A stretch of DNA of 64,000 nucleotides from Branchiostoma lanceolatum (Eukaryota > Chordata > Leptocardii > Amphioxiformes > Branchiostomatidae). The stretch's first letter is position 1; the number at the start of each line of letters is the position of its first letter. A program made the position numbers and the translations under genes. The stretch covers positions 21,808,559 to 21,872,558 of the forward strand of contig NC_089726.1 of assembly GCF_035083965.1 (NCBI RefSeq). The letters run 5' to 3'. Below are positions 16,198 through 27,980 of this stretch, piece after piece. The notes beneath the pieces are model-generated. The model saw only the letters and a list, made by a program, of their open reading frames with translations. It had not been told where the DNA came from and made no database searches.

Positions 16198-17254
16198 CAA
16201 CAATGTAGTTTCTTAGAAATATTTCTATCTGATTTAACTATATCTATAGCTCACAACTCAGCCTTGAACAGTTCACAATACGGCTCATAGAACATAATGT
16301 TGTTTACCACAGTAATCAAACTGTCATTCAATGACCAAAGTATTTAGTATCATTATAACAGAGCTACATGTAAGTTAAATTGAAGGTAATGCAGAGAATA
16401 AGGAAGCACTGGAAGACTTCAAAATGGTAAATAGAACCAAATTAGGTTTTGACTCAGATTTTCTTTCTATGTAATCAAATTAACACTGTATATATCTATC
16501 ATTTGACTACATCATGTGACAGGGTCGGCTCTATATGTAGATCACTTGCAGAGCTTCCTTATAGGTCAAAGACTTCACTTTTCTTAGATATTCTTAGAAT
16601 AAAGAAAGGGTTAATCAAACGGTAACACTCCTTGACAATTATTCCACAGTCATACTTCACAAACTCTTGCGTGCATATGCCCGACACCCTCCACCATATA
16701 TAATTTGAATTCCACTCCCCCACTTTGAAATATTACTTGAATATGCTACAGACTTCTTAGTCTTGGTCACCTGGAGTATTTCTCTTAGATTATAGATAAC
16801 TTGTGGGGGTCAAGATCAATCTTATCAGGTCTTACTCTTTAAGATGCCCAGATAAATGTATCTTATGTCTTCAAGAACAGGAATATGCTTCCATGCCTGT
16901 AGCTTACTGTAAATCCATTTTACTTTTGCAGTGGGTTTATTTTCCGGTAGAGAGGGAAAGGAGGTTTTCGCTTTTTTTAAAGTTCACAATCGAGAAAATT
17001 TTGTACAAAAAAGGCAAAGCATGTCAAACTTAAGAAATAACATTAGAGACAAGGCGCATTGCTTTAAAACTTACTAATAATTCAGTAATACATTAGAAAC
17101 GCATATTCATGGCGTTGTGATTTCTTGGAAAAGAGGTCCCCGCAAAGACTTTGAAAATAAAACCACTGCAAAAGATTTACAGAATTAGAAGGTGGGAGGG
17201 ATAAAGGAATAAAGGGAATGGTTTTAGCTGTTTTTTTTTGCAGTGCTGAAGTTT

Positions 17255-20200
17255 TTATTTCTTGTCGATTCTACCAGGGCTTCTCTGTACAGGGTCCTTC
17301 CCCTTGCTCTGCTGCAGGGCCATGGCGTACATGTAGACACGCGAGTCCACGATCACTCCCTCCTTCTTAGAATAATCTGGAAGGAACAAGTAGTTAGAGC
17401 TATGATAAGTGGGTAATAGTTTATCTAGTAGTTTTCCCGCCTTCTGTATCCCACACCTGCACACTACATGTAGGTCCCAGGGGCCAAGATCCCGGATGTA
17501 GTTTTCTACTCTGTGAAGAAAGTTCTTTGTTCTGTGAATATACAAGTGGGTTTGTAGAAGTGTGTGTGTTGTGATTCTTTCCCTAGTTTAGAGGGAAAAA
17601 CAGTGATTTCCTTGTTTTTACTTATGTTAGGTCCAGGTCCAGTCCTCGTCCCTGGCCACCTTCGTCTCGAAGGTGTCCAGTTCTGTTTAGAACCTGACCT
17701 TTGACCCGTGACATGTCAGTGATGGCCGATATCCGGCCGATGTCATTACCAGAAGAAGAAGACACCATCTACAGTTGTGGACATAGCCTCAGTGCTTCGG
17801 TCTCTGTGACTCCAATTGTATGAACACATTGAACGAGCCAGTGGCTGCATTAACACTATCACATTAACTGCAGTAACTGGGCAACAAAGGATGAGGTAGG
17901 CCAAAAAAAATTGCATGGAGTGCGTCGGGAAGGACATTAAGGTTTGTGACCCGCAGGACAGAGCCGCTTGGAAGCGTGGTGTGAGGATTAGCCGACTGCT
18001 GGCCACTCGTGTCAGGGAAACCCGCAAAACTATAATCAATTACTGGATACAACTGCTATAACAAGGAACTACTTGGGCACCAAACCAGTCGTTGTTTGCC
18101 GAATTAATACTCTGCCACAACTACACCGTTCATGCATTCTTTCGTAACCCAGTGTTACAAAAGAGACCTGCTCCCAAATCTCAACAAAACGTTTTTCGTT
18201 GACTAAAAGTTCTGTTGGAGCCTGGGTACAAGAATGTGTCTAAGGGAAACCTAAATATACATGTCAACGGCACGCTACTTGCTTATGACCATGGCATGAG
18301 ACATTAAGTCTGTTGCATTAATAAGGAATAAACTAGTACCAAGGTATATGTTTATTATGGAACAAAAGTTTGTATGAAGATGTACATGTGTTGGTACACA
18401 ATAACAACTTCCAACCACCTTTAACAATTTACCCGCCACATGTACACATCTGAAAAGTCACATGTTTTGCGCAATCAGGTTCTAAGTTACTTAAAATACA
18501 AGAGGCTTCATAAAAAATGTGTCTATTTTCTTGTGTTGGTAAAAAGATCCACCTTTTCCAAAAGGTATGATTTTGATAGCGACCTGGCATATGTAGTATT
18601 TTGATTTAATGAAATCAGGACAGACAAGACCCTGTCTCCACATGGACATAACTGGTTTCTATCAAAGCAAAAGCCTCACCATTTATCCTCGTCATCAGCT
18701 CACTCATGGGGAAGTACAGCACCTTCAGAAACTCTGGAAGATAGAGAACATTGAGATGACAATTGATTACCTTGGACCCCACTTTCAACTTTAAAGCTTT
18801 TAGTTGTTGTGTATTCAAGTTGATCCACTGATTGACTTCCAGTAGACTTCTGGACATATATTACTGTTATACTTAGTTATCTTGATTTATTTGTATTGAA
18901 TTTGTACTAGTAATGATGATTAATTCATGAACATATTTATTTTAGTTGACTTTTTCATTGTCATCATACAATATTATGTTATGTCATTTTATGTGGCAAA
19001 TTCACCTAGTAGCAGGATAACCAAATGTAAGCTGTGAAGAAAATGCTGAAGGTAGATCTAGACATAGTGATCACGAAGTTTACGGCATAATGCATTTCAA
19101 GTTTGGTCTTCTCAAATACTAAGAGTCTCAGACCAGTGTTAAGAGAAGACAATAACCACCACCCACCTCCTTCCTCTATCAAGGTAACATGCAAGGGTGA
19201 AGAAAAAACAAAAGACAAATGTTAGTTTAACACCGAAATGTCCACTGAGACAGACATCAACACCATATTGTTATTTGACAAAGGATACTGTATAAAATCA
19301 TACAATAATAGCTAAGGACATTATAACAGTTACTGTTCGATAAAAAATCTAAGACAAGGGACAGGGCCCATTTCAACCATGCAGTGGATGTAAACTGAAG
19401 AAAAACTTTCACACTCATTCAACAACCTTTGATTTCCAGAGAAAACAGTCAGTGACACTCAGAAAAGCCTGTCTGAAACAATCGGATTAGTATTAGTCTT
19501 CAATGCTACGATCACAAAATGTGATACGGTAACTCCAAACCTACCTGGGTGTGGTTTTGGTCTGACATTCACAATGTCATCTCCATCAATCTGTAAAGGA
19601 ACAGAAACATGCAACTCATACATTAGAATCTTGAAACAGGATTAATGATGACTGATGCATTTACACAACTTACATGTACACCAAACAACACTCAACAACC
19701 CAATAAGAACCTTGACATACATGCCATATCATACAGATCTTTTTCAATCGTTTTCAAAAATATAGCAGTAAGAATTTAAACATTGACTAGTAAAATGCAA
19801 AATTTGACCAGTCGTTTCATTTTTTTGTTTCATAAAGTTATTAATAACTACATTACTTGTACAATTATGGTACAATAAGAGAAGTTCAACATATTTCAGT
19901 TGGTCTAATATCTCACCTGTGCTGTGACCAGGCAGGTGGTACAGTTGGAAAGTCCTGCATCCATACAGGTAGCTGGAACAGAGTTGGAAAATAGTAACTG
20001 AATGAATATGTTGTCCCAAACAATAAATTTCTTATCATCATTTCCTTATCCATCAAGAACGCTGTCTCATAAAACACTTATAGTCCAAATGACTGTCAAA
20101 CAGTGTTCTAGCCAGCACCTATCATTCTAGATCTGTCATTCGACAGAATTTTGTCACTCAAAAACTTTGGCCAACGCATCATTTTTGGTGGACAAAAATC

Positions 20201-23200
20201 AGCTCCAAGATGGCCCCCTCCCAAAAAAGCCTTTGTGTAATTTTTCACCAAAAGAATTGTCATCAGACTTTCTACCAGCAAAATTTGCCCCTCAAAATGC
20301 AGGAAATAGACTTTCAGAGGGTTTATATTTCGACATTTTCAAGGGGAGCATGCCCCCGGACCTCCCTTGCATCTCGAAGGCATGGCGCCTTGTGCATTCT
20401 GTGCTCAACAGGATATTCAGTCGAACAAAATTGAGATGGCGGGTAAAAATCTCAGGCTGGCTAGAACATTGATGTCAAAAATAGCTGACTTTGAGTGCCC
20501 TCACAAAGTGACATACAACACAAACAGTGAACAAAACTGCCATGGGCCAGGTAGGTTTACAATGTCTTTAATGAAGGACTGCAACCAATAATAGTAATCA
20601 AGACCCAGAACATTCCAGTGGACTACAGACGAGTGAGGGACTGAGAACTACCTGGTGAGACACTGATGACCTGGCCCGTGTACCCAGTCTCCTCCCGCAG
20701 TTCTCGGATTGCACAGTCCTCCACAGTCTCCCCTGCATCACACAGGCCTGGGGAGCAGAAAAAATTCCAAGTTATGAATGCAAGAAATTGGATTTGGAGG
20801 ATATACAAAGGTGCCTTCTAACTAAGATAAAAACTACCCAAAATTTGAAATAGTGCTGTCATAATATTATTTAGTTTTTTCACCAATACCTTCCCTCACT
20901 CCCTCTACTATAAAATCATTTCAAGCAATGCACATATGCATAGTCAAGTCATGTATAATTAGCATTGCTCACATGTTCCATCACAGAAAAAAATCAGTTG
21001 TGCTGTACAACTTCGACCTGTATCCCAAAGTCGCTCTATTGACAGGACTGCCAGCAGCTTTGGGATAAGGAGCAACTTTTGGAAACAACAATCTTAACCT
21101 TCTTCCTGCTGCCAAACCCCACAACCGATACAAATTTGATGTGGTGTCAAATGGGTACCTTAACATGCTGAAGTTTAAAAGGAAGTAGCTTTTGGATGTT
21201 CCTACCTGCAGGAAACTCCAGTGTGAAACCATTGATAGCCGGCCTGAACTGCTGCACTAGGATGAGCTGGTCGTAGTGCAGGGCTCGCTTCAACACTGCT
21301 ACAACCGCTGCACCTGAAGTCAATACATGTAATATGTCATTCAGTCAATCAGTATTTAATTATTCTGCTGTAAGAAACAACGATCATCATCAAATTATTT
21401 TGCTGTGGGGTACCTGATCCAGGGGTGGGTACATCATTTTAGTAATTTGCACTGACTTTAATGCAACATCATGACACATGTACATGTACATATGTATGTA
21501 TGAATGTTCAGAAATCAAATGACTCATCACATTACAGGGCTCGAAATAGTGGGTGCATGTGCACCTGTGTGCACCCAAAATTGGAGCTGTGCACCTAATT
21601 CTTGACTGTGGTGCACCAGTGCACCTAGATATTTTTGTAGGCTACAGGGTAAACACACTATTGTACACTAAGCATACTCTTGAAATGTAATTATCAGAAA
21701 TAGCAAAAGCAATATAACCTTTTGTTGTACTTTATTTGACGTATCGCTTGTGTGAAATTTTAAGGTTAACTATAGACTTACAGATTAAGTTCTTAAGCGA
21801 GTTAAACTTTATGATTATGTTTGGCTGACATTCAACTTTATTCTATGTGGCGCACCCAATATTCCTTCTGTGCACCTAATTTTTGGGGTTGGGTGCACCA
21901 GTGCACCTATTTCCAAAAATGAATTTCGAGCCCTGCATTAGGAAACATAACTGGACCTAACAAATGAAACAATTGGGGTATTTGGGGAAAGTTCAACAAC
22001 AAAAAAAACAAGTATACAATTTGTTGCTTGCCATCTAATCATGAAATTTAACTTAAAGAAAGTCATAACACTTGAAGAAATGCATAATCCCTTTAAGGAC
22101 GTTGAAAATCGTGGGTGTTTGGATTTAAGTAATCTTACCATCAGTCTTGTAGCCATCACATCTTGTGGTTCTTCTGACTGTCTCCCACGTTCTACAAACA
22201 AACAAACAAACAAACAACAACATGTCATAATGTACAGAAGCCATGTAATTGTTGAAATGTCATATTTGTTGGTAAAACTTGTAATGTACATAATACTACA
22301 CTGTCATTCCAGTACTACTGTAATTCACTTTAATTTCACGGTAGCAAAATTTCATGCTGTAAGGAAAACGGCCATTTTCACTGAACTTTAACTTCACGAT
22401 GGTGGCAAATAATTTACAAAACGGATGTGTGAAGGAATCATAGAAAATAACGACAAGTTTTTTTCATGGTAATGATAAGTTCATGGTACAGTGACAGAGG
22501 AGTCGGTAAAATAGTGAATATAAAGTTACAGTCACTGTGAAAGAAACAAGAATTACAGTTTATTTCCCATGATAACTTGTCTCAACAACTTTCTATGAAA
22601 CATACTGCAATTTGGCAAACAGTACACCCTGTTCCTGCTTGGGTAACGGAATGATACAGAAAAAAGGTTAGGAGGTGAAGAAAACTAAGCTGACTCACCT
22701 ATGCTGTCCGTGCGAATCTTGGTAGGTGGTTACTCCTAGAGAGAGCCACTCGCCTTGGTACACAGTCTGGCAATTACAAAAAAAAAAACACTGTCAAAAA
22801 TTACACCATAATATTTTTCTTGCAATAACCTTTCATTTCCACTTTTTGTCTGATTCTTCCTTGCCTTCCTACCTTTAAAGTTGTGGGACATTCTTTCTTG
22901 CAACATGATATACATATACATGAAGATGATACCACTCTGAACTCACATTGACCCTTTCATACTGTTTATAGACTAGACTTTATTATAAGTAACCTATTAC
23001 TAAAAGTAATACTGACTTACGTGATATACCACTCTAGACTCAATAACTTTGCCCCTTCCATACTGTATCTCTTTGAAAATTTTCTCCTTTTCTCCTAATT
23101 CTAGATAAGCTTTTAATGCTTGTAATCCCACCATATAAGGACAATCCAGTGCCAATGATACCATGTTTGAAGCAATGTTGAACCCTCCATATTGTTTACA

Positions 23201-26200
23201 CAGTATCATGTACAACATATAGTACTCTCAGCATGAACCTTCAGCCCTCAGGCAAAGGTGACCCAAGAATGCCCCATTCTCAGTGCTAGACTTGCCAGCC
23301 AGGTTCAGGCCATCTCAAATAGGCAAATGTTGTTAATCTGTATCTGTACAAATGATCTTGTATGACTGTACACAGTTTCAGGATGTTTGTACACACATTT
23401 TGTATTGTGAGTGGATTAATTTTCTGGCAAACTGATCATGACAACATTTGTACAATAGCTGAAGTAGAAATAGATGTAATAAAATTTTGTTCATTTACTA
23501 TTTGTCTTTTCTCCGTAACACTTACCCAAGTTACTGCTATGTAGTGTATACAGCAGTAGTACATGTATTTGTTTGATTGCAATCAGACTTTGGGTACTAA
23601 TTTCCAAATAACGGTTAATAACATGTATTACATGTACATTAAACGACTGTTAACAACGGCCGTCATCTAACCTATGCATACCAAACCACACATAACTACG
23701 GTAACCGGTAAGTAATTTAACTAGTTCCGATCTACAACAGGGAACTAAACTAAATAGAACACATGATGGAATCTAGGCTATGTCAGAACATTCTCTGGTA
23801 TATGAGTCATCAAGGACACCCAGGCTAGGTCCATCTGTCATTATATGTCAGACTAGCACTGCTGGCCAAGACAAATGGACTGGATTTGACCCTGGTATCT
23901 TATGTGCTACATAGGGAAGAGGTCTTAAAAAGGGGGTGCTGTAAAATTTTCCACCTAAGGGCTTTTTTACGACACATGATCAGGGTGCGAAATACCTGGT
24001 TGCACGTTGCACAGTGCAACAAGATTTCGGTTGGTGCAAGTTAATTCCAAACCCAGGTAGCACAGTGTGCAACCTTATATTTTGAGCCAAAGATCTCAAT
24101 CGGAGCCCTGGAAGCTCATAAAACACAGTGTCACTCTCATAAAATTGGGTAAATCTTCAATTGAAATAAAGAAATCAACACTTTTTCGTTTTAAACCATC
24201 CAAAACCCTTCATGGATTGTGGAATTTGAGCTGAAAAAGACGAAAACACACTGCCCTTGGCTAAAAAAGATGTTGTTAGGTCAATGGGAACAAAATACTA
24301 TCTAATTTACATTTTGAAATATTAGTACCGTTTTATGCGCTACATACAAGCTTAATTTGAAGAAATCGGTGAATTTTGCTGGAGCAACCTGAAATTTGGA
24401 TGTGCAACCTAGCATTTGCCCTAGGTTGCAACATGGGCAACCTGGCTCAAAAAAGTATTTCGCACCCTGCATGATCTTCTACCCAGTGGGACAATAGTCA
24501 AAATACAGATCATTTTGGAACATTGTCTCGAACTATTCACAGAACCTTATCATTTTAAATTCGTTCTCATTTAAATGTGCACATTTTTTAACTTCCGTTA
24601 ACATTTGAAGTAAGACGTTCCTGACATTAGGATGTGCCACATATAAGGTGCCAAACTGTCGTTTTTATGATGACTTAAAACTTTTCTAGCTTTAAAAACG
24701 GCAGTTTGGCACCTTATATATGGCATATCTTAATATCAGGAACATCTTACTTCAAACGGTAACGGAAGTTACAAAATGTGTACATTTAAATGAGAACGAG
24801 CGATTAGTCAGATTGGAAGACTGGCGCAATGAATAACATAACTACACCTGTATAATTGATGGTATCCTTTACCTGTGTCAGCACATGTTAATACCCGTGA
24901 TTGGCTTCTTTATAGCCTGAAGGCCGTCTCCAGAACATGTCCCTCCATCCCACATTCCCAGGACAGAAATTTGCTTATCAGAACAGAGAAAAACTTCACC
25001 CTGTCCTTACAAAAAATTTGAACTTCGTGACATAAAATTGTTGATATGATGAAGTTGATCAAAATGTATTTTTGTAAGCAAAAAATGACAGATCTAATGA
25101 TGAAAACTTCGGTCTTCGGTCGGGTAGGACTAGGAGGTTCCTCCAAAATAGAATCATGGCTTTTCAACAGCTGCATAGAGACCTTGTCATCATAAATTCA
25201 GGAGGGGTAGTAGTACCGTAGTACAGTCTCCTGTCTACCGGAAATCGTAATCTCCAACTCCAAGCAGATCTACACGGGGTGCGAAAATCGTATATGCTAG
25301 CCAGGGAAGCTCCAGTCAGCCAGATAAGCTCCAGTCAGCCCTGTAGCTTATATGGATGACTGGACCTTCTCTGGCTAGCATATACGATTTCCGCGCCCTG
25401 TGTAGATCTGCTTGGAGATTACGGCAATCGAAGCTGGGCCGCTAGCACACAAACCCAACGCACCTAGGACAAGGCAGACAGGTCAGTAAGTGGCACTCGA
25501 ACCACGCTGTTACATCAGTCCAAGGACATTATATAGGATGTTTTGGTTTGGGACAATCACCTTTTATCTCATCTGTTACCGTGAATGTAGAAATGTTTGC
25601 AGTGGTTTTATGTTCACGCTTTTCAGGTGAACTCTTCATCACAAACTAAAAACCAACGCAAAACTTATTTCTGCGACTGAAGCGCTACTATAGTTTTAAA
25701 CATGAACGTAAAACCACAGCGAACACTCTTTTACTGTGAAATAAAAACCACACAAACTTAAATGCTTTTACAGTAACTGCAGTCATCTTGTACATATACC
25801 TCATCTGAGTCATCATTCATAAACAAAAGAAACCATGCATCCATTTTATATTTAAAATTTGGTAGCCATTTTACCAGACATGTTGACTTCTGAGGACCTA
25901 ACTTCGGAAAACAACAACAGGTAAACAAACACCGTGGGTCACGTGAGACCTGTCAATAAGCTAGTTTGGAGTTGCTACTACGCATGTGCAGTGTCAAAGG
26001 TGAATGCCCTCGGCTTGCCAACAGTGCCTGTCTCGACATTATCTAGATTTGCATAACTACGCCCAGACGGGTTTTGTTTACGTTCCGGGTGCCTTCACCT
26101 TTGATACTACTAGTAGCAACTCCGAACTAGCTTATTTTCTTCTTCTTACGATTCTACGAAGATTTGATCCTTGTCTTTTACTCTAAGTTTTTGGTTTCTA

Positions 26201-26728
26201 TGATTCAGAAAATATGCCCGATTTCAACTAACCAGGATGTTCAAAACAAAGTGTGAATAAATTATAAGGTCCCTTTCCCGTAGCCTGTATTTACACAAGC
26301 TCTCGGCCGGAGGTTACTGACCCCGCGGTTACAGAATCGGCTGGCCACTAGGAGCGCGAGTCGTCAGGCTACCTTTCCCGAGGACAGTAACCAAAATTAC
26401 CCCGAGTTATTTTCTAAATTCTCGACACCAGAAAGAAAATCAGCAACGTCTTCTACAAAATAAAGTAAACTGGCTAGATGACAAATCTTCAAACACGAAT
26501 TTTCAAGGCCTAAAGTTATCATTATTATGATTTTTCAATGATCTGGGGCGCGGGCCTTGCTACGTGCTTTCAACTGCGTAACGTTAACAAATATGTCGAC
26601 AAATTATCATTAAAAAAACACCGTTTTTTCCTCAAACTGTGGCTTGTAAGTAAGTCAAAGGGTTTACAGACCTCTTCTCTAATGAATCGGCAGCCCTGGG
26701 TGCCGTTAACGCCGTCTGAAGCCATCAT
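17255..26728 (-). CDS. NUDT5: ADP-sugar pyrophosphatase (Nudix hydrolase NUDT5)
   Basis: NUDT5 hydrolyses ADP-ribose and related ADP-sugars. Coding exons, minus strand: 26728-26672, 22766-22699, 22191-22139, 21313-21206, 20747-20652, 19972-19917, 19590-19545, a probable 9-nt micro-exon 19175-19167, 18733-18680 and 17365-17255. The fifth exon carries a complete Nudix box (G-x5-E-x7-R-E-L-x-E-E-x-G-Y); the following exons match NUDT5 specifically (MDAGLSNC, DGDDIVNVRPKPHP, VDSRVYMYAMAL). Phases agree except between 18680 (phase 1) and 17365 (phase 0), so a further small exon of length 2 modulo 3 is missing from my model. The protein would be about 223 residues, close to the family's ~220. The stop codon overlaps an AATAAA (17259-17254), implying a very short 3'UTR. 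The second of two tandem ATGs (26725) is an alternative start. Introns contain several transposon copies. Confidence 0.9.
17875..18060 (+). pseudogene. Non-LTR retrotransposon remnant (C-terminal end of reverse transcriptase ORF)
   Basis: The plus strand reads a degenerate GRPKK, then W/C-M-E-C-V-x-K-D-I-K, then DPQDRAAWKRGVR and a stop. This order is typical of the extreme C-terminus of LINE ORF2 proteins. One base of slippage near 17903 separates GRPKK from the rest, so it is broken. It lies in a NUDT5 intron in antisense orientation. Nothing upstream in the window extends it. Confidence 0.6.
20090..20475. repeat. Dispersed repeat sharing a CTCAAAATGC(A/T)GGAAA core
   Basis: A diverged repeat in a NUDT5 intron. 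The core and downstream text recur at about 42140-42440 and 51560-51900, where the two copies also share GCAAAGTTGGCCT. Open frames through it do not resemble known proteins. Ends are not defined. Confidence 0.4.
21535..21935. mobile_element. hAT-type MITE (CAGGGCTCGAAAT termini)
   Basis: A 401-bp element beginning CAGGGCTCGAAAT and ending ATTTCGAGCCCTG, rich in GTGCACC words near both ends. A related copy at 44765-46670 has an exact 8-bp target duplication, hence the hAT-type assignment. It lies in a NUDT5 intron and has no coding capacity. Confidence 0.75.
22317..22559. mobile_element. ACTGTAATTC-ended MITE, copy 1
   Basis: About 243 bp starting ACTGTAATTC and ending in its inverted form, with an internal TTCACGGTAGCAAAATTTCA motif. 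Related copies lie at 35521-35760, 55169-55374 and 60806-61029, in both orientations. Confidence 0.65.
23981..24469. mobile_element. hAT-like MITE (CAGGGTGCGAAATAC termini)
   Basis: Perfect 15-bp terminal inverted repeats CAGGGTGCGAAATAC and GTATTTCGCACCCTG, with GTTGCAC words in the interior. CATGAT flanks both ends as a 6-bp direct repeat. It lies in NUDT5 intron 1 and is non-coding. Confidence 0.75.
24561..24800. mobile_element. Long-TIR MITE, CGTTCTCATTTAAATG family, copy 1
   Basis: An inverted-repeat element starting TCGTTCTCATTTAAATG with arms of about 100 bp that include GGTGCCAAACTGTCGTTTTT. The second copy is at 34411-34663. Non-coding. Confidence 0.75.
25247..25423. mobile_element. 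Foldback repeat, CGTAATCTCC ends
   Basis: A 177-bp palindromic element with arms that include AGCAGATCTACAC and ATCGTATATGCTAGCCAG, in NUDT5 intron 1. One copy only in the window. Confidence 0.65.
25955..26136. mobile_element. TIR MITE, GTGCAGTGTCAAAGGTGAA family, copy 1
   Basis: Inverted ends of about 26 bp (AATAAGCTAGTTTGGAGTTG at the left) enclose GCATGTGCAGTGTCAAAGG and its inverse. A related element lies at 31781-31942. It lies in the first NUDT5 intron. Confidence 0.65.
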
Positions 26729-27276
26729 GTTGACAGGTATCTGTTCTGTCGCGCCAAAACTCGACTGTTGTTTACCGCGCCTTTGTGGAAAATTACTCAC
26801 GGACACGTGGGTGTGATCTGTGACGTCACCACGGATTAAGACCTTGAACCGAACAGACCGAACCAAGTACCGAACCAGGACATCTGAGACAAGGAGTCCT
26901 TCATGAATGAACTTGATCAGAAATTAAGGACCTAGCAACATAATCTTTATCACTATTTAATGCCTTTTCGGAATATTTACGTAAATTCAATATGAATATA
27001 GAAATTTGACAAAATCTAAAAGAACACCCCTAAAAGATGGTATCGTCCTTAGCACGACAAGACAAATCATTGCACCCAAACGTAACAAAATATAGTAGAG
27101 AAGGTTAGTTTGGCGTTTATTTTTGGAATATAACAACAATATTGATAAATCATTCAACGGGATAAGAATAATTATATAATACTAAAGCAGCCAATTTATC
27201 ACATCGATGTATGCATTTATGATAGGTCTGTCTTTAATATGCTTTTTATTTTTCGATGCAGTCGAACAGCTGCAAA
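26729..27276. promoter_or_regulatory. Divergent NUDT5/EMC1 promoter region with CRE and E-box
   Basis: NUDT5 starts at 26728 on minus and the EMC1 first exon begins around 27250 on plus. A full CRE palindrome TGACGTCA lies at 26821-26828 and an E-box CACGTG at 26804-26809, both just upstream of NUDT5. Their use is inferred from consensus only. Confidence 0.5.
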
Positions 27277-27297
27277 ATGGCCGACAACCCGGACTAG
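27277..27297 (+). CDS. Short upstream ORF in EMC1 5'UTR exon
   Basis: ATG to TAG, six codons (MADNPD), in the untranslated first exon, whose donor GTAAGT starts at 27352. The intron ends at 27887 (CTTTCAG). It is the only ATG in the visible part of that exon and could damp EMC1 translation. Confidence 0.35.
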   Translation: MADNPD

Positions 27298-27980
27298 GTG
27301 AAGAAGAACAAGCAAAAAGACGTTTTTTTACGGCTCGACTTGCGTCCTGTGGTAAGTTGTAGTGTTCCAACAACAGCAGTGGTATTATAGAATAAGAAAC
27401 CAAGTTTTTGTAAGATATAGCTCGTACCGTTTTTGTTAATTTTACCTTCCTTAACCTTTGTAAAAATGATTATAGCTAAAACAGGTCATAGGAACATGCA
27501 CGTGTTTTACATGTAGGTGATCACGAAAAATTATACGAGACTCATGCATATGAATTATGTGGTTTCAATCATGTCCACTGGTCATCATCAAAGTGTGTTA
27601 TAGATCACTCATCATTGGAACAGGTATGCAGAAAAGGAAGAGAAAGTCGTGATGCGCAACACGCCGACATTATTACACGTTCATACATATATTCATCATT
27701 TTATGTGCATAATTTACAAAGAAGGACTGAATGCAGAAAAATATTACGTCACCATGTACCTTAGAGATTCTTAATTCAGGTATTTAGGAAAAACAAGACA
27801 TAAATGTTTTTGATGACATCCATTACAAAAGAACTGTTCATGATAATGATTAAAAAAATTGATTTTCATGTTTTTTTCCTCTTTCAGTTCCTCACGTTAA
27901 AAGAGAGTGGGAACAAAAACAGCTGTGCTCATTTGGAAATCAGTTCATTGCAAAATCGTTCAGCACCGAGATTCAGCGAC

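Larger units (their letters stand above)
12602..17254. other. Gene-free interval between YOD1 and NUDT5
   Basis: No exon with recognisable coding content was found on either strand. The interval holds a foldback element (13877-14071) and a SINE (15840-16197). The rest is AT-rich unique-looking sequence. Confidence 0.6.

Noticed and set aside
27804..27980. Upstream in-frame ATG extending EMC1 by 59 residues
   Set aside because: The ATG and next residues precede a strong 3' splice site (ending 27887); the extension lacks a signal peptide and is not family-like, while 27981 starts a clear signal peptide.
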